A DNA stretch of 64,000 nt from positions 930,001 through 994,000 of the forward strand of contig JALUTQ010000045.1 of the NCBI GenBank assembly GCA_032718865.1. The letters are read 5' to 3'. Source of the stretch: Tilletia caries. Lineage: Eukaryota; Basidiomycota; Exobasidiomycetes; Tilletiales; Tilletiaceae. A program made the translations under genes and the position numbers. A model generated the notes under the pieces. The model had not been told where the DNA came from. It ran no database searches and saw nothing but the letters and a program-made list of their open reading frames with translations. Positions 32,684 to 43,849 of this stretch are shown here, piece after piece; position 1 is the stretch's first letter; each line of letters begins with the position of its first letter.

Positions 32684-33308
32684 CGTCGAAGCAGATCTCG
32701 CAGCCAGGACAGCGCGCAGTCACAGTTCGCAGCTGGCTCGCCTTCCTTCCAGGTCGTCCTGCCCCATCTGTGGGTGCATGGTCGAGCTCGGAGCCTTTCT
32801 GATCACATGGAATTCCTCTCGGCCGAGAAGTCACCTTGAACAGAGCAGAACGATTCACTCACTGCGGCCCTTGCAGGAAACACCTCGCTACATAAGTAAG
32901 TGCCAGCTCTCAGGATGTGCACGCTCCGTTGATGGGCTCTTGCAGCTTGTTTCTATCTGCTGATCGTTGATCACTGACCGCCAGGTGGCCGATGCTGGTC
33001 GCGCAGGTCTTGCCATCGCTAGCTTCTCTTCCTGGAGCTAACACCCAGAATCAACGGACAGGCCGTTGACACGAGAGTGAATGCTCCAACATGTCTCGAC
33101 CATGCTGATCCTCTCAATGACAGTCGTATCTATATATGAAGTCCCTGGGCCTAGAGCCCGCGTCGTGCAAGGGCTGAATTACCTCCCAGCTCCATCTCCT
33201 CGCTGACCATTTCTGTCTTGACCTCTTTCTCCGATCCCCAAGCTCCGCTCGCATTCCCAATTCTCAGTCTTTGCAGGCACATTCCAACGAAGCTTTCACC
33301 TGGAAATC
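32684..33308. promoter_or_regulatory. Divergent promoter region, nucleoporin / membrane protein
   Basis: 625 bp between the two ATGs, holding both promoters. No motif is clearly assignable, and no gene was recognised. Confidence 0.4.
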
Positions 33309-35550
33309 ATGCGACTGCGACCCGCTATAACCGCAGTGAGAAGCGGTCTGCTTCTTCTCTCCCTTGTTGGCGGGGTGGTTCGGTCACAGGCCCCTCCAGC
33401 AAGTGTCGGGATGCCCCCGGCTGTCCCACCTCCCAGCGGTCCAAGCCCAGGCTCAGGCGCACTCTGCGACCCAAGGCGATCCACTCTGGATGAACTCACA
33501 CATCGCTTTCGTAGCGACTGTGGTGCGCGGGAGTGGTGCGCTCCAAACCCATTCGACTCGTCCCTGTTGACTTCGACTCCTTTACTACCCTCGTCTGCCT
33601 CGGTGGCTGGTTCTTCCCCTCCACCTCCGTCCCTCCCCCCGTCGCCGACAACATCTGGGTCCGCCACCGAAGACGCCAATCTTCGCCGAGCGATTGGTGA
33701 CGAGACAGACGGATTCAACCAGACAGCAGACGGCTCCGGTGCTGGACCAACTCGTCTGGCTCTTCCAGTGGACATGCAGAGCACAGATACCACTGCGGGG
33801 CTTCCGGTACCCACAGCAGGAGTGTGCAGGCTCAAGGGTTGCAGAAGGGACGAGTATCCCTTCGGATACAAGGGCGTTCCTTCGGATCAGATTCCACCCA
33901 TGTGTGGTTCGGGCACAGTGAGTCACGGGCGTCTCGATGTTCATGTCCTCTGCAGATACTGAATCATCTTTTATGGACGTCAACAGTACTGTCCCGATGA
34001 GGAGAATGCTTGTCAGCCGCTTATTCCGCTGGGAGGATTCTGCCAATTGAATCGCGATGGTAAGCAATAGGCGTGAATTACCTGGTCGAGAATGATCTTC
34101 GACTCACTCTTTTCTAAATTACAGATTCATGCTCAAGCCCAAGCACCACCCCTTTCCCGACAGGAGGGATTCCTGTCTCTTCTGCTGGTTCACCTCCACT
34201 TCCTGCCCCTGTCATAGGGTCGACATCACCCCAGGCTGCTCCTCAGGCATCACCGACTGTGTTCGATCCGCCATTGCCCAGCGAATTAACCCGCCGGATC
34301 ATGGATGCGCTACTCTTGCGGAGGGACACCGGTGTGCAGGCTTCAGCAAGTCAAGCTTCGAACACGTGGGGCAATAGCACCGTCTTTCCCGTCGGCAGTA
34401 ACAGTGGCGGTTCTCAAAGCTCGACACCATTGACGGCAATCGGAGCGGCCAAGCCGATGTGTCTTCAGGGAGTGTGCCATCTGGCTGATACCTCGCGCGG
34501 CCAAGCATGCATCATCGACCATACTCAGTACCTGGGCTACGACAGTGACGGAAAGGAGGTTGTCGATACCGTTAGGTGAGTCTGCAGCATACCTTTCCAT
34601 GACGTTGACACTTCGATCTTTTGCTCATTTTCCTCTCTGCTCTGTCGTGCGATCGCTACAGCCGGGACAACTGTCGTGATCAACTCTATTGCGACGAGCA
34701 AACAAGAGTCTGCCTGCCCGAGAAGATGCAAGCCCAAGCATGTACAGCTGACCGCGAGTGCATCGAGGTGAGTCCAACTATGACTTTTTCAGCCTTTCCC
34801 TAATATCCCCCAATGGCTGAGCTGACAGGAATTTGGACTTCAGTTCAACTGCAACTCCAAAGGAGTGTGTGACTTGCCACCGGAGGCGCCGAACCGCCTA
34901 CCGCCTTGGGCCTTCGTTCTGATCGCAATTGCCATACTCTCATGTGAGCATCCTCGTCAAGGCTGTCGGCTTGGTCATCTCCTGTTTCCACGATGCTGAC
35001 CCGCAATCCTTCTGCTCCCACAGCGCTGATCTTCACAGTCTTCGGACTGTACCGCGTCCACATCTCTCACCGCTCCGCCCGGGCAGAAGAGATCGATCGC
35101 TACTTCTCCGAGCAGTGGACCTTCCGGCAGAGTATCCTCAGCATGCACGCCGCCGCACTAGCCGCAACTGGTGGAATCGGGATCGCTGGCTCTGCCGCTG
35201 CGGCCGCCGCGGTGCTGGGCGAAGCGAGTAGGATGAACCTCCTGGTTGGCTCGCCCAACGGGAATCTGTTCATGTCTCCGCTCGGCACGAAGCATCTCCG
35301 GGTGCTGAGTGTGGATCGGAGGGACAGCGACGATTCAGAGAACACGCTGTACAGTGGATTGATGGGGCCTGGACGGGTGCAGCAGAATCAGGGCGACGTC
35401 TACCACAATGGAGTCGGGTACGACGGGGCACCGGTCGCTACTGGTGTCCGCGGCGGTGGGCATGCTTCAGGATCAGGACAGGAGTCCGATGCGGGCAGTC
35501 CATTCTTTGACGGCAGGCTATCCAAGCGCAAGCCCGCTCCAGCAGCATGA
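33309..35550 (+). CDS. Cys-rich single-pass (type I) membrane protein of unknown function
   Basis: Six exons: 33309-33917, 33987-34059, 34125-34575, 34662-34767, 34844-34943, 35024-35550; 621 aa. A signal peptide is clear (MRLRPAITAVRSGLLLLSLV, small residues around 25). The ectodomain mixes Pro/Ser-rich linkers with Cys-spaced patches (CRLKGCRRDEYPFGYKG; YCPDEENACQPL; MCLQGVCHL; RDNCRDQLYCDEQ; CTADRECI; CNSKGVC), suggesting disulfide-knotted modules. One transmembrane helix follows (PPWAFVLIAIAILSSLIF), then a cytosolic tail of about 190 aa beginning with basic residues (YRVHISHRSAR) and containing an Ala/Gly run and a basic end. It looks like a cell-surface sensor or adhesin-like protein, but I recognise no named family. 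The fifth exon could instead start at 34829, adding five residues. Confidence 0.75.
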
Positions 35551-35659
35551 CCATGCTGGGGACCTGTATTTCGTCAGGGCCTGACCGCCTGACCCGAATA
35601 AATGAAAAGTCTTCGCTGTCTTTGATTTTCGTGGGTAATTCCGAAGTGTTGCTTATGGG

Positions 35660-35936
35660 AGTTGTGAATCGAGGAGATGCTATGGTCAGCATCACCGTCT
35701 CAACACAGTGGCTCCATGACCACTCACCGTTGTGACTACGGTAAGGGTATGGAGAGCAGCTGGCTCTCTTGTGAACGGGTAGAAGACTTATGAGTTGGTT
35801 AATTTAGAGAAGAAGAAAAAGATCAAAAGAGTGTGTACATAGTCTTCTAGTTTTTGGGTGAACTGCCACTTCGATGTTCCCACGCATAGCTCCTCCACTT
35901 CCTTCCCACGGCCCACGGCTGCCCTAGATCACAACT
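35660..35936 (-). repeat. 3' LTR of Copia element
   Basis: 277 bp. Both ends carry the inverted octamer AGTTGTGA/TCACAACT, so the LTR begins AG and ends CT rather than TG...CA. Sequence shared between the two LTRs stops exactly at these bases, and the ATGGG duplication abuts them. Confidence 0.88.
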
Positions 35937-38606
35937 CTCCCACCTCGAAGTCGGCTGAACCCTGATGGTGCCGTAGTTCCTCGTCTGGCGTTGTGTTGTG
36001 GTGCCTAGTCGTTGTCATGGTTGTGGTCGCGAGTAAGGTGTAGACGGACTCGTGCGTCGTGCATCTTGGTGCCAGGCAACACTTTTTGTGCAAACGTCGG
36101 CAGGATTTTTCGCTCGTATCCACGCGAGATACCGAAAGGTCTCCGTGGTCAACTGCATTCCGAGTCCGATGATATTGCGTGTCGATGTGCTTGCTCCTCC
36201 TATGGTCGTCTGGGTTGTGTGCAAGTGACCTGCAACCATCGTTATCCGTGTACAGCGGTACCGGACCTTCGTGCCAAAGGCCAAGCTCCCGGTACAACGA
36301 CCGCAACCATAGACCCTCCCGCATACCCTCGCAGAGAGCCATATATTCTGCCTCGGTGGTGCTGAGCGCAACGGTGGGTTGGAGTCGCGATGTCCAGGTG
36401 ATGGGGTTGCCGAAAGCGTAGTAAACAAACCCAGTGGTGGAACGTCGTGTCTGCACATCTCCTGCGTAGTCTGAGTCACAGAAACCCACCAAGGGGTTTG
36501 TGCTCGATGACGATCTTGTGTAAACGAGGGTCCAATCCTTCGTTCTGCGAATGTATCGCAATGTTTGCTGGAGCAACGCCTCGTGCTCCTCAGACGGATT
36601 CGACTGGAATCGTCCGAGACAACCAGCAGCGAAGATGACGTCGGGTCGCACAGTATGCGCGATCCATTTCACGCTGCCGGTCCGCTGTGCGTATGAGCGC
36701 ACCCTGTCCACTTGTGCTGCGGTGTCTTTGGGCGTGCGAGATGGGATGAGAGGCGGCAATGGGCTGGCTGCGTTTGCGATCTTGGTGACACCAAATCGCT
36801 CGAGCATTGCATCGATGTAGGCTGCCTGCGAGAACACCACCTTCCCCTTGATAGGATCGTGGTCGATCTTCATGCCGAGGAAGTGTGTGACTGGTCCCGA
36901 ATCCGTGCATTTGAAGGCCTTGTTGATGAACGCCTTGATGGCGGTCATGCTGAAGTCTGTTTTTGGTGAAAATGAGCAAGTCATCCACGTAGACCAAAAA
37001 TGATCGCAAACTCCACACCTTTCCCTCGCCGCACATAAATGCACCTCTCCGCTTCACACCTCCTAAACCCATTCTGCTCCAACACCTCGTGCAGCCGCAA
37101 GTTCCATTCGTGTCCCGCCTGCTTGAGTCCGTACAGGGGAACTAGAAGCCGGCAAACATCGTTCGCATTCCCGATGTGGAAACCCGGAGGCTGTCGCATG
37201 TAGATAGTCTCGTGGAGCGTGCCGTTGAGGTAGGCAGTGACCACGTCCATCGAGTGCGCGATGAGGCCTAGGTGAATGGCGATGGCGAAGCATAGTCGGA
37301 CGGCGTCGAGGCGGGCGACTGGCGCGAAGGTGCTGGTGTAGTCTTCGCCAGGACGCTGAGTGAAACCCTGCGCTACCAGGCGCGCCTTGTGCCGGGCCGC
37401 ATTGCCGTGCTCGTCCACCTTGAGCTTATATACCCATCGACTCCCCACAATGTTGGCTCCCTTTGGAAGCTCCACAATCTCCCAAGCGTTCATCCCCATC
37501 AGTGCATCGTACTGCTCCCTCTCAGCTTCCTCCCACCGACCCCAGTCACTCCTCCGTAATGCCTCCTTCCTATTTGCTGGTTCCAGGAGGACTCCATCGA
37601 GACTGGTTCTGAGTTCGGTCGTGGTGCTGATGCTGTATGCAACCGTGCTCAAAGCGAAGTACTGAGCTGCATTGCTGACGCCGAACCGCATGATATGCCT
37701 CCGTTCCGCTCTGAGCTGGCGCTCGTTCACGGCTTCGGCGGGCGCATCCTCGACGAACGACGGTCCATCGATCACCGGCAGAAAGATATCGGCCGGTGGT
37801 GCTGCTGCGTCTGATGGTGGTGGTGGTGGTGACTCGGCTGAAAATATCGGGTCGAGGGGAGGTGATTCCATATCCAAACGAGACGCTAGCACATCACTCA
37901 GAGACAACAACGAGTCAAGATCAACCGAACTTGCACCGTCAATGTCTCGTTCGACCTCGGGGAACGCTCTTGCTTGCACGACGTCGTCCTCGATGTGTGC
38001 TGATCCGTGTTGTTGCGATGACGACGCGAGCTCGTTGGTCACGTAGACGGCATCATCGACGGGGGAGACTCCGCTGACGTCGCTCCAATCCAGCTCAGTG
38101 AGCTCATGTGCGCCAGGAGCTCCTGCAGTTTGCTGGCTGAGCAGAACGTCGTAGAAGCAGCGGGTCTCGTCGAATACCACGTCCCTTGACCAGTGGAATT
38201 GCTTGTTGGTGTTGGTGGGCGTCCAGACTAACCACGCCTTGTGTTGCTGGTCGTAGCCGGTAAACATTCCCCGAACACCCCGAGCCCGAAGCTTCCCTTC
38301 GTCCGACCGATGAACCTTGATCCAACACACGCACCCCCACACCCGTAACAGACTCAGGTCTGCCACCTTGCCGGTCCACTTCTGCTCGGGCATCTTGTAG
38401 CCGATGGCCTTGTGTGGGGTCCGATTGAGGGTGTACGACGCTGCAGCGATCGCCAACGGCCAGAAGAAAGCGGGGGGGCCTTCGCGCCTTGCAGCATGGT
38501 GCGCATTCGATCCTGTAGGGTCCGATTGGTCCGCTCCACCACACCGTTCTGCATGCTTGAGTATGGCGCTGTGTACTGTCTCACAATGCCCTTCCCAGCA
38601 GCCCAC
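35929..38606 (-). pseudogene. pol: Copia pol: integrase C-terminal part, reverse transcriptase and RNase H
   Basis: Minus strand. The integrase end is ASYTLNRTPHKAIGYKMPEQ. RT follows: WVYKLKVDEHGNAARHKARL, FAPVARLDAVRLCFAIAIHL, MDVVTAYLNGTLHETIYMRQ, VPLYGLKQAGHEWN and catalytic YVDDLLIF. RNase H has VGFCDSDYAGDVQTRRSTTG, ALSTTEAEYMALCEGMREG and KHIDTQYH. The frame is lost at A5 (36996-37000), restored or lost again at T5 (36960-36964), and shifts near T5 (36106-36110), where ADVCTKSVAW is found in another frame. The last stop codon (35929-35931) lies in the first bases of the 3' LTR. Confidence 0.85.
35937..35946 (-). other. Polypurine tract of Copia element
   Basis: On the minus strand GAGGTGGGAG directly precedes the 3' LTR, the expected site of plus-strand priming. 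Confidence 0.6.
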
Positions 38607-39799
38607 TCCTCCGCCACCTTAGATCCAAACTCTCCTCCCCCATCGGTGCGCAGGACCTTGAGCTGCCTCTCCGTCTGACGCTCCTGTTCCGTGACTCAAC
38701 CCAGTAAGTGCCGCAGCGCGGACGCCTTGTCCATCAGCGCAACGACCCATTGCTTGCGCGAGAAGTCGTCGACGATGACGAGGACGTACTTGAGAGGGCT
38801 GTCCGACCGAATCGGTCCAATCAGGTCGACATGGACAAGCTGAAGCTGGTGGTCCGACCGATGCTGCGAGTGTGGAAATGGCAGTCGTGTCATCTTGCAC
38901 TCGATGCAAGTGTCGCATTTCTGAAGCTGCTTGAGGATGTCCCGCACCTTTTGCGGGGGCAACTTCGACACACCGGCCGCCCGAAAGAACCAAACGAGAG
39001 CTGCTTGCCCACAATGGCTAAGGCGCCGATGCCACATTAAAACCTCCCGCCACGTCCCGCCTGCAGCGGTATCGCCAGCGGTCGGAGAGTTCAGGTTTGC
39101 AGGACCGTGCTCCCTGCCACTCTCCCCTTCATTATCCCGCACTGTCCCGCCTTCAACGGTGTCAGCTGCGGTCGATGGACCCAAGTTGGCTTGGTCCCGC
39201 TCCCTGCGGTCCACCCCTTCTTCTGAAACACGCCCTGTCCCGCCCGTAGCGGTATCAGCAGCGCTTGGACGGCCTAGGTCGGCCTGCGCGATGCTAGGCT
39301 CCCTACCACCTCCTGTTTCAACGTGCCCAGAGCCGTCCGCCATGGTCGGCTGGTCGATCTCTGAGGTTGTCGTCACCAGGGCCGCTAAGGCTCCTGGTCG
39401 AGCATGGATGATGCTGGTTCCGGTGCTCTTGTCGAATTGGGCGATGAAGGTGGTGCCAGACGGGGCTTCAATCCGGGCACGCTGCTCATCGAATATGGTT
39501 GTGTAGCCTTGGCGTTGGAGTGATGGGACCGAAATGAGATTCACCGCCAGATCAGGAACATGGAGTGCGTCCCGTAGCTTCATTTCGCGCCATCCTCGGT
39601 CGCCCTTGACCCATATCTTCACCGTCCCTCTACCTTCAACCCCAATCATATCCCCGCTAGCTACTTGCACCGTGATCGACCCAGACTCCCTCCAAGATGA
39701 GAAAAGCTGTCTTGATCCGGTCATGTGGTGTGAGGCGCCGCTGTCGATGATCCAGTCTTGAGACCTGGTTTCTAGCGACGGACCATCGCCTGTGAACAT
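38354..39799 (-). pseudogene. pol: Copia protease and integrase core
   Basis: The protease carries WIIDSGASHHMTGSR (active site DSG). The GAG-pre-integrase zinc region is MWHRRLSHCGQAAL...CDTCIECKM. The integrase core has VHVDLIGPI (first Asp), VLIVDDFSRKQWV-type sequence, RTDGGGEF (second Asp) and YSSMQNGVVERTNRTLQDRM (Glu). An in-frame TGA interrupts it at 38696-38698. After MLQGAKAPP the frame shifts at the G7 run (38472-38478) into the segment that continues toward RT. An in-frame TAG (39824-39826) separates it from Gag. Confidence 0.85.
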
Positions 39800-39823
39800 T
39801 GCAATGGCCGACGCCGGCTCATC

Positions 39824-40971
39824 CTATTTGCTTGATGGTTCTCCGTTGCCAATGCGCTTAGGCTGCGGGCACTCGTTCTTCCAATGGCCAGCTTGATCGC
39901 AGTTGTGGCACTTTGTAGACCGCCGATGGGCTCCCGACTTCCGACCTTGGCCTCTGTACGACGAATGACCTCCTCTCGATGAAGACTGCGAGGGGCCTAC
40001 TGATCCGTGCAAAGCGATAGCGAAAGCGCGAGCCGACAGGTTTTGGTTTCCTCGTGCCCGGCGTGCCTCTTCTCCGAGTAGTAGCGCCATCTGGTGGTCG
40101 TAGCTTGAGCGTATATGTTCAGGGACGCCTGATCGGATGGAGTTCTGCGTCATGACCCAAGGATCATATTTGGAGTCCAGGGCTCCGAACAGGTAATTGA
40201 CCTTCTGCGATTCGTTCATGACCAGACCGGCTCCCATGGCCTTCGAGAACTACACTTCCAGAGTCTGATTGAGCTCCGTGATGGAATGCGTACCCTGCTT
40301 GAGGGTAGCCAGGGTCGTCTGGATCTCCTGGATCGTGGCGTCGTCGCACCATTCGTAGTGCTTACGGATTACTGCGTACAGCACCGATCCCCGCTGTTCT
40401 CCAGCACGCTGGATGGCGAAGATAGGACTCAACGCGGCGTCCGTGATCGTGCTGACAAGGAGGGTTCCGAGAGCAATGTCGAGCTCATTGTTGTAGCCGG
40501 GGGTGGGTTTTTGACGTCCATGATGCTGGAAAACCCGTCATCGTGCTCGAGGCCTTCCAAGTGGTCTTGGGCCGTGGAAAACGAGGCCAAGTGCGAGGTG
40601 AAGTGCAACCTCCATATGTGCCAATTGTCTCGTCCACGCAGCTTCACCAGTTGGGTGAACGTCTTCTGCTGCTCGCCCAGCTGGGATCGACCTGCTATCC
40701 ATCCATTTTTGCCTGGCTCCGACTTTGTTGCGCCAACCGACACAGCTCCGGATGTATCGGCGAGAGCTTTGAACCACATGGCGGTGACATGGTCGTACGC
40801 CTCCATGCGGCTCATGCCGAACATGGCCACGTACTGCTCGACAAGAACCTCAATCCTAGCCGCCGAAGCCGAGATGCCTGCATCATCGCGCTCCGGTGCG
40901 CTCGGCGTCTGGTTTGAGGTGGTGTTGTCGGACATGGTGACTAGTTCTGCTGCTTGAGTATCTGGGCTCAT
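39824..40971 (-). pseudogene. gag: Copia gag with CCHC zinc knuckle
   Basis: Minus strand from the ATG at 40971 (or the one at 40935). The first part has LRGRDNWHIWRLHFTSHLAS, typical of the Copia Gag N-terminal domain. The later part has LYAVIRKHYEWCDDATIQEI, SITELNQTLEV, NESQKVNYLFGALDSKY and a zinc knuckle CHNCDQAGHWKNEC near 39870-39910. The frame changes at the G5/T5 runs around 40499-40512, and a TAG at 40250-40252 interrupts it. Confidence 0.8.
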
Positions 40972-40975
40972 AACC
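40961..40975 (-). other. Copia primer-binding site matching the initiator tRNA-Met anticodon arm
   Basis: Directly inside the 5' LTR the minus strand reads GGTTATGAGCCCAGA. Its complement CTGGGCTCATAACC matches the anticodon stem-loop (CAT anticodon) of initiator tRNA-Met rather than a tRNA 3' end. Drosophila copia is known to prime from an internal fragment of this tRNA, with a similar site. Confidence 0.75.
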
Positions 40976-41250
40976 AGTTGTGAATCGAGGAGATGCTATG
41001 GTCAGCATCACCGTCTCAACACAGTGGCTCCATGACCACTCACCGTTGTGACTACGGTAAGGGTATGGAGAGCAGCTGGCTCTCTTGTGAACGGGTAGAA
41101 GACTTATGAGTTGGTTAATTTAGAGAAGAAGAAAAGATCAAAAGAGTGTGTACATAGTCTTCTAGTTTTGGGTGAACTGCCACTTCGATGTTCCCACGCA
41201 TAGCTCCTCCACTTCCTTCCCACGGCCCACGGCTGCCCTAGATCACAACT
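40976..41250 (-). repeat. 5' LTR of Copia element
   Basis: 275 bp. It is the same as 35660-35936 except for one fewer A and one fewer T in two homopolymer runs. It lies 147 bp from the NDUFS7 start codon and points away from it. Confidence 0.9.
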
Positions 41251-41397
41251 ATGGGCACGCGCTGATTGGATGATCATTCCAACGACTGACCTGATCATGA
41301 AGCTCACCTTGACTTCACTCGCCGCCCTCGAACCGAACGGTCATCCAGTCGTGCACTCAGCCAGCTCCTCTTGCGTGCCCTTCCACACATAACGAAC

Positions 41398-42442
41398 ATG
41401 TCGTTGCCTCGCGGTGCCCTTACCGCTCTGCGGCCAGGTGAGTACCATCGCATGCATACCCAGATTTTTGTGACGCTGAACTTCTCTTCCCCCCCCTGGA
41501 TTCTTCATTCTCCAGTCGCCCTCCGATCAAGCCAGGTTGGCCTCCGTGCCGCTCAAGTCGCCCCTGCGGCGTCATCCTCTATCTGGCAGCAACAGCAGCA
41601 AGCGCGCCAGGCTTCGCCCGTCGCTGCCCGGGCGTTCAGCTCCTCGGATGCTCCAAAAGCAGAGGAGCCCGTGCCGCTGACGCAGCTGGCGAACCGGAGC
41701 AGCAATGCTCTGTCGCTGATGACCCCCAAGAACAACGCAGGTGAGAAATCACGAGTCTGGTAGCTATGTAGCTGGAATTTTCTGCGCTGACCTTGGATCC
41801 TGCCCGCCTGCCTTCGAAGAATACGTCCTCTCGACTTTGGATAAGGTCGTCAACTGGGCCCGAACGGGTTCGTTGTGGCCCATGACTTTCGGGCTGGCGT
41901 GCTGCGCCGTAGAGATGATGCACGTCGCCACTGCGCGGTATGACCAGGATCGACTCGGCATTGTGTTCCGAGCGTCGCCCCGTCAGAGTGATGTGATGAT
42001 CGTTGCGGGTACCTTGACGAACAAGATGGCACCAGGTAAGCCAAAGCAATGCCGTCACGATCCATTCTCCCACCGATATCAGTATTGACTATTTGCCACT
42101 TGCTGTGTACTGGATGACAGCTTTGCGGAAGGTGTACGACCAAATGCCTGAGCCCCGGTGGGTCATCTCCATGGGCAGCTGTGCCAACGGTGGCGGCTAC
42201 TACCACTACAGCTACAGTGTCGTCCGGGGGTGTGACCGCATCGTGCCAGTAGACATCTATGGTGAGTCGTCGTCTCCGCGGTTCGTTCAGGAGTTGTTGG
42301 TAGACCTGCTGACTCTACATCTTGTTATGGGATTGCAGTTCCTGGGTGCCCTCCGACTGCCGAGGCTCTGATGTACGGCATTCTGCAACTGCAGCGCAAG
42401 ATCTCTCGCACGCGGAAGATGGTGACCTGGTACCGCAAGTAA
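41398..42442 (+). CDS. NDUFS7: NADH:ubiquinone oxidoreductase 20-kDa subunit (NDUFS7/PSST/NuoB)
   Basis: Five exons: 41398-41437, 41516-41740, 41820-42035, 42121-42261, 42339-42442; 241 aa. The first 80 residues form a Gln/Ala/Arg-rich mitochondrial presequence. The NuoB core follows: [20 protein letters not shown] with cluster-N2 ligands Cys116-Cys117, then [20 protein letters not shown] and [15 protein letters not shown] supplying the other two Cys. The subunit carries the terminal 4Fe-4S cluster that hands electrons to ubiquinone in complex I, at the matrix side of the inner membrane. Introns 78-85 nt. The promoter lies in the 147 bp between this gene and the Copia 5' LTR, or runs into the LTR. 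Confidence 0.95.
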
Positions 42443-43849
42443 ACGACCGGTGTGCAAGAGAGCTGTACTATCGGTCGCTTTACCTACGTGCAACACAATC
42501 GTTTTCAACAGCCTTCATGATCGCTACATAATCGAAAGCCCGCGGAATGCACTTCCTTCCCAGCTTTCAACCTCCACGCTCCACTCCCCGCGCCTCATCT
42601 TGTAAGTTCCCAGCCTGTGTCAGTTCACGAGGAGGAAGCGGCGCATGATGAGGTCTCCCACAGGAGAGAAACATGAGATTCTGTCTCCGTGGCACCGTGC
42701 GACAGATGGTCAAATATGACCCAGACAAAGAAGGATGCAGGAGGTTGAGATTGATTGAGTTGTGGGACCAATGACTTGAATCATGTCGAGGTCCACCCAC
42801 TTGCCGAGACCCCGCGACCAGAGCGGAAGTATGGACTACAGAGTGCGGCTGAGACGGTGAGACATCGGATGAGTGACGATCAACATCATTCAACAAGCAG
42901 CAGATAGACGCGCCGGAATCAGGACCGTCTCAGAGCCTCGCGGGACGCGGCTCGAGCCCATATACGTTGCAGAGACGTTCAACGAAACCACTCTGATGAG
43001 AGGGGGTAACTCGCTGATCGCTTCATCGTCCCTCGCTCATTTGACCTCTCGGAGTGGGGTGTGAAGCGGGAACTGGGTACATAATGTACTGGTTACAAAA
43101 TTGGCGTCTGGTGCATTCAGCCCCTCTGTAATGAATATTAATTGTTAAGAGAACAAACTGGTTTGGTGGTGTATGTATCTGAGTTCTGACCGCCTCTTGG
43201 TTGTCCAACTCCTCTTACCTCCTCCTGTCTGTGGTTCCCTTGTCCTTCGCCCCCGTCGGTCTTTGTTCGCTCTCGTTCGCACCGTCACCCGAACAGTGCG
43301 TACGACCGTCTTGCCTTTCCTTGCGTGTCCCCTCGTTCCGCTCGACGACCGTCTCTTGCTCCTCCCCTGAATATCCGCCCTCAGCAGCACACCTCGACAT
43401 CAAAAAGGGGGGCCCCCTCGCAGACCCAGGAAGACCTGTCAAAGATACCCCTCACCGCGGACTCTCTGTTGACCTTGCGACCCGCTCTCAAGCCGACTAC
43501 GCTGCCCGCGCACAACATCGTGCAAGCTACACGCGGTTTACCTGCACAAACTCGCCAGCAGCGCAATCCTACACTCTTGTGACGACTACTCGTGACCGAC
43601 TGTGTACGACGAAGCGCCTCGCGGTAGAAACAGTTCATCCCGACGCAGCAGCAGCAGCAACATCAGCGCCTAGCCACAGTGCACTCACTCCCTGTCGTCC
43701 CACAGTACTCGGCACTGCCCAAGCGAAGACTGGTGACTCCCTCCTCTTAGGGACCATTTCATCATCACAGCACACGATTCACAGAACCTGCGCGGCACTC
43801 AGACACACTTAATAACAGCCATCAGCTTTCTGGTTATCGATCCTTCATC
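42443..43849. other. Intergenic region and probable long 5' UTR of the kinase gene
   Basis: 1.4 kb without a recognisable gene. 43180-43800 is C/T-rich with a CAG/GCA run at about 43640-43670. The open frames there have low-complexity products and look like leader sequence. Confidence 0.45.

Larger units (their letters stand above)
35660..41250 (-). mobile_element. Ty1/Copia LTR retrotransposon, frameshifted
   Basis: A 5,591-bp element on the minus strand, with LTRs at 40976-41250 (5', 275 bp) and 35660-35936 (3', 277 bp) and the 5-bp target duplication ATGGG (35655-35659, 41251-41255). Order on the minus strand is Gag, protease, integrase, RT, RNase H; integrase before RT is the Copia order. 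The LTRs differ only by one base in each of two homopolymer runs. Several frameshifts, all at homopolymers, plus three in-frame stops prevent a continuous Gag-Pol reading as assembled. Confidence 0.93.

Noticed and set aside
43201..43812. 203-codon plus-strand frame upstream of the kinase
   Set aside because: Low-complexity Ser/Pro/Thr product in a C/T-rich leader, no recognisable domain; probably 5' UTR.
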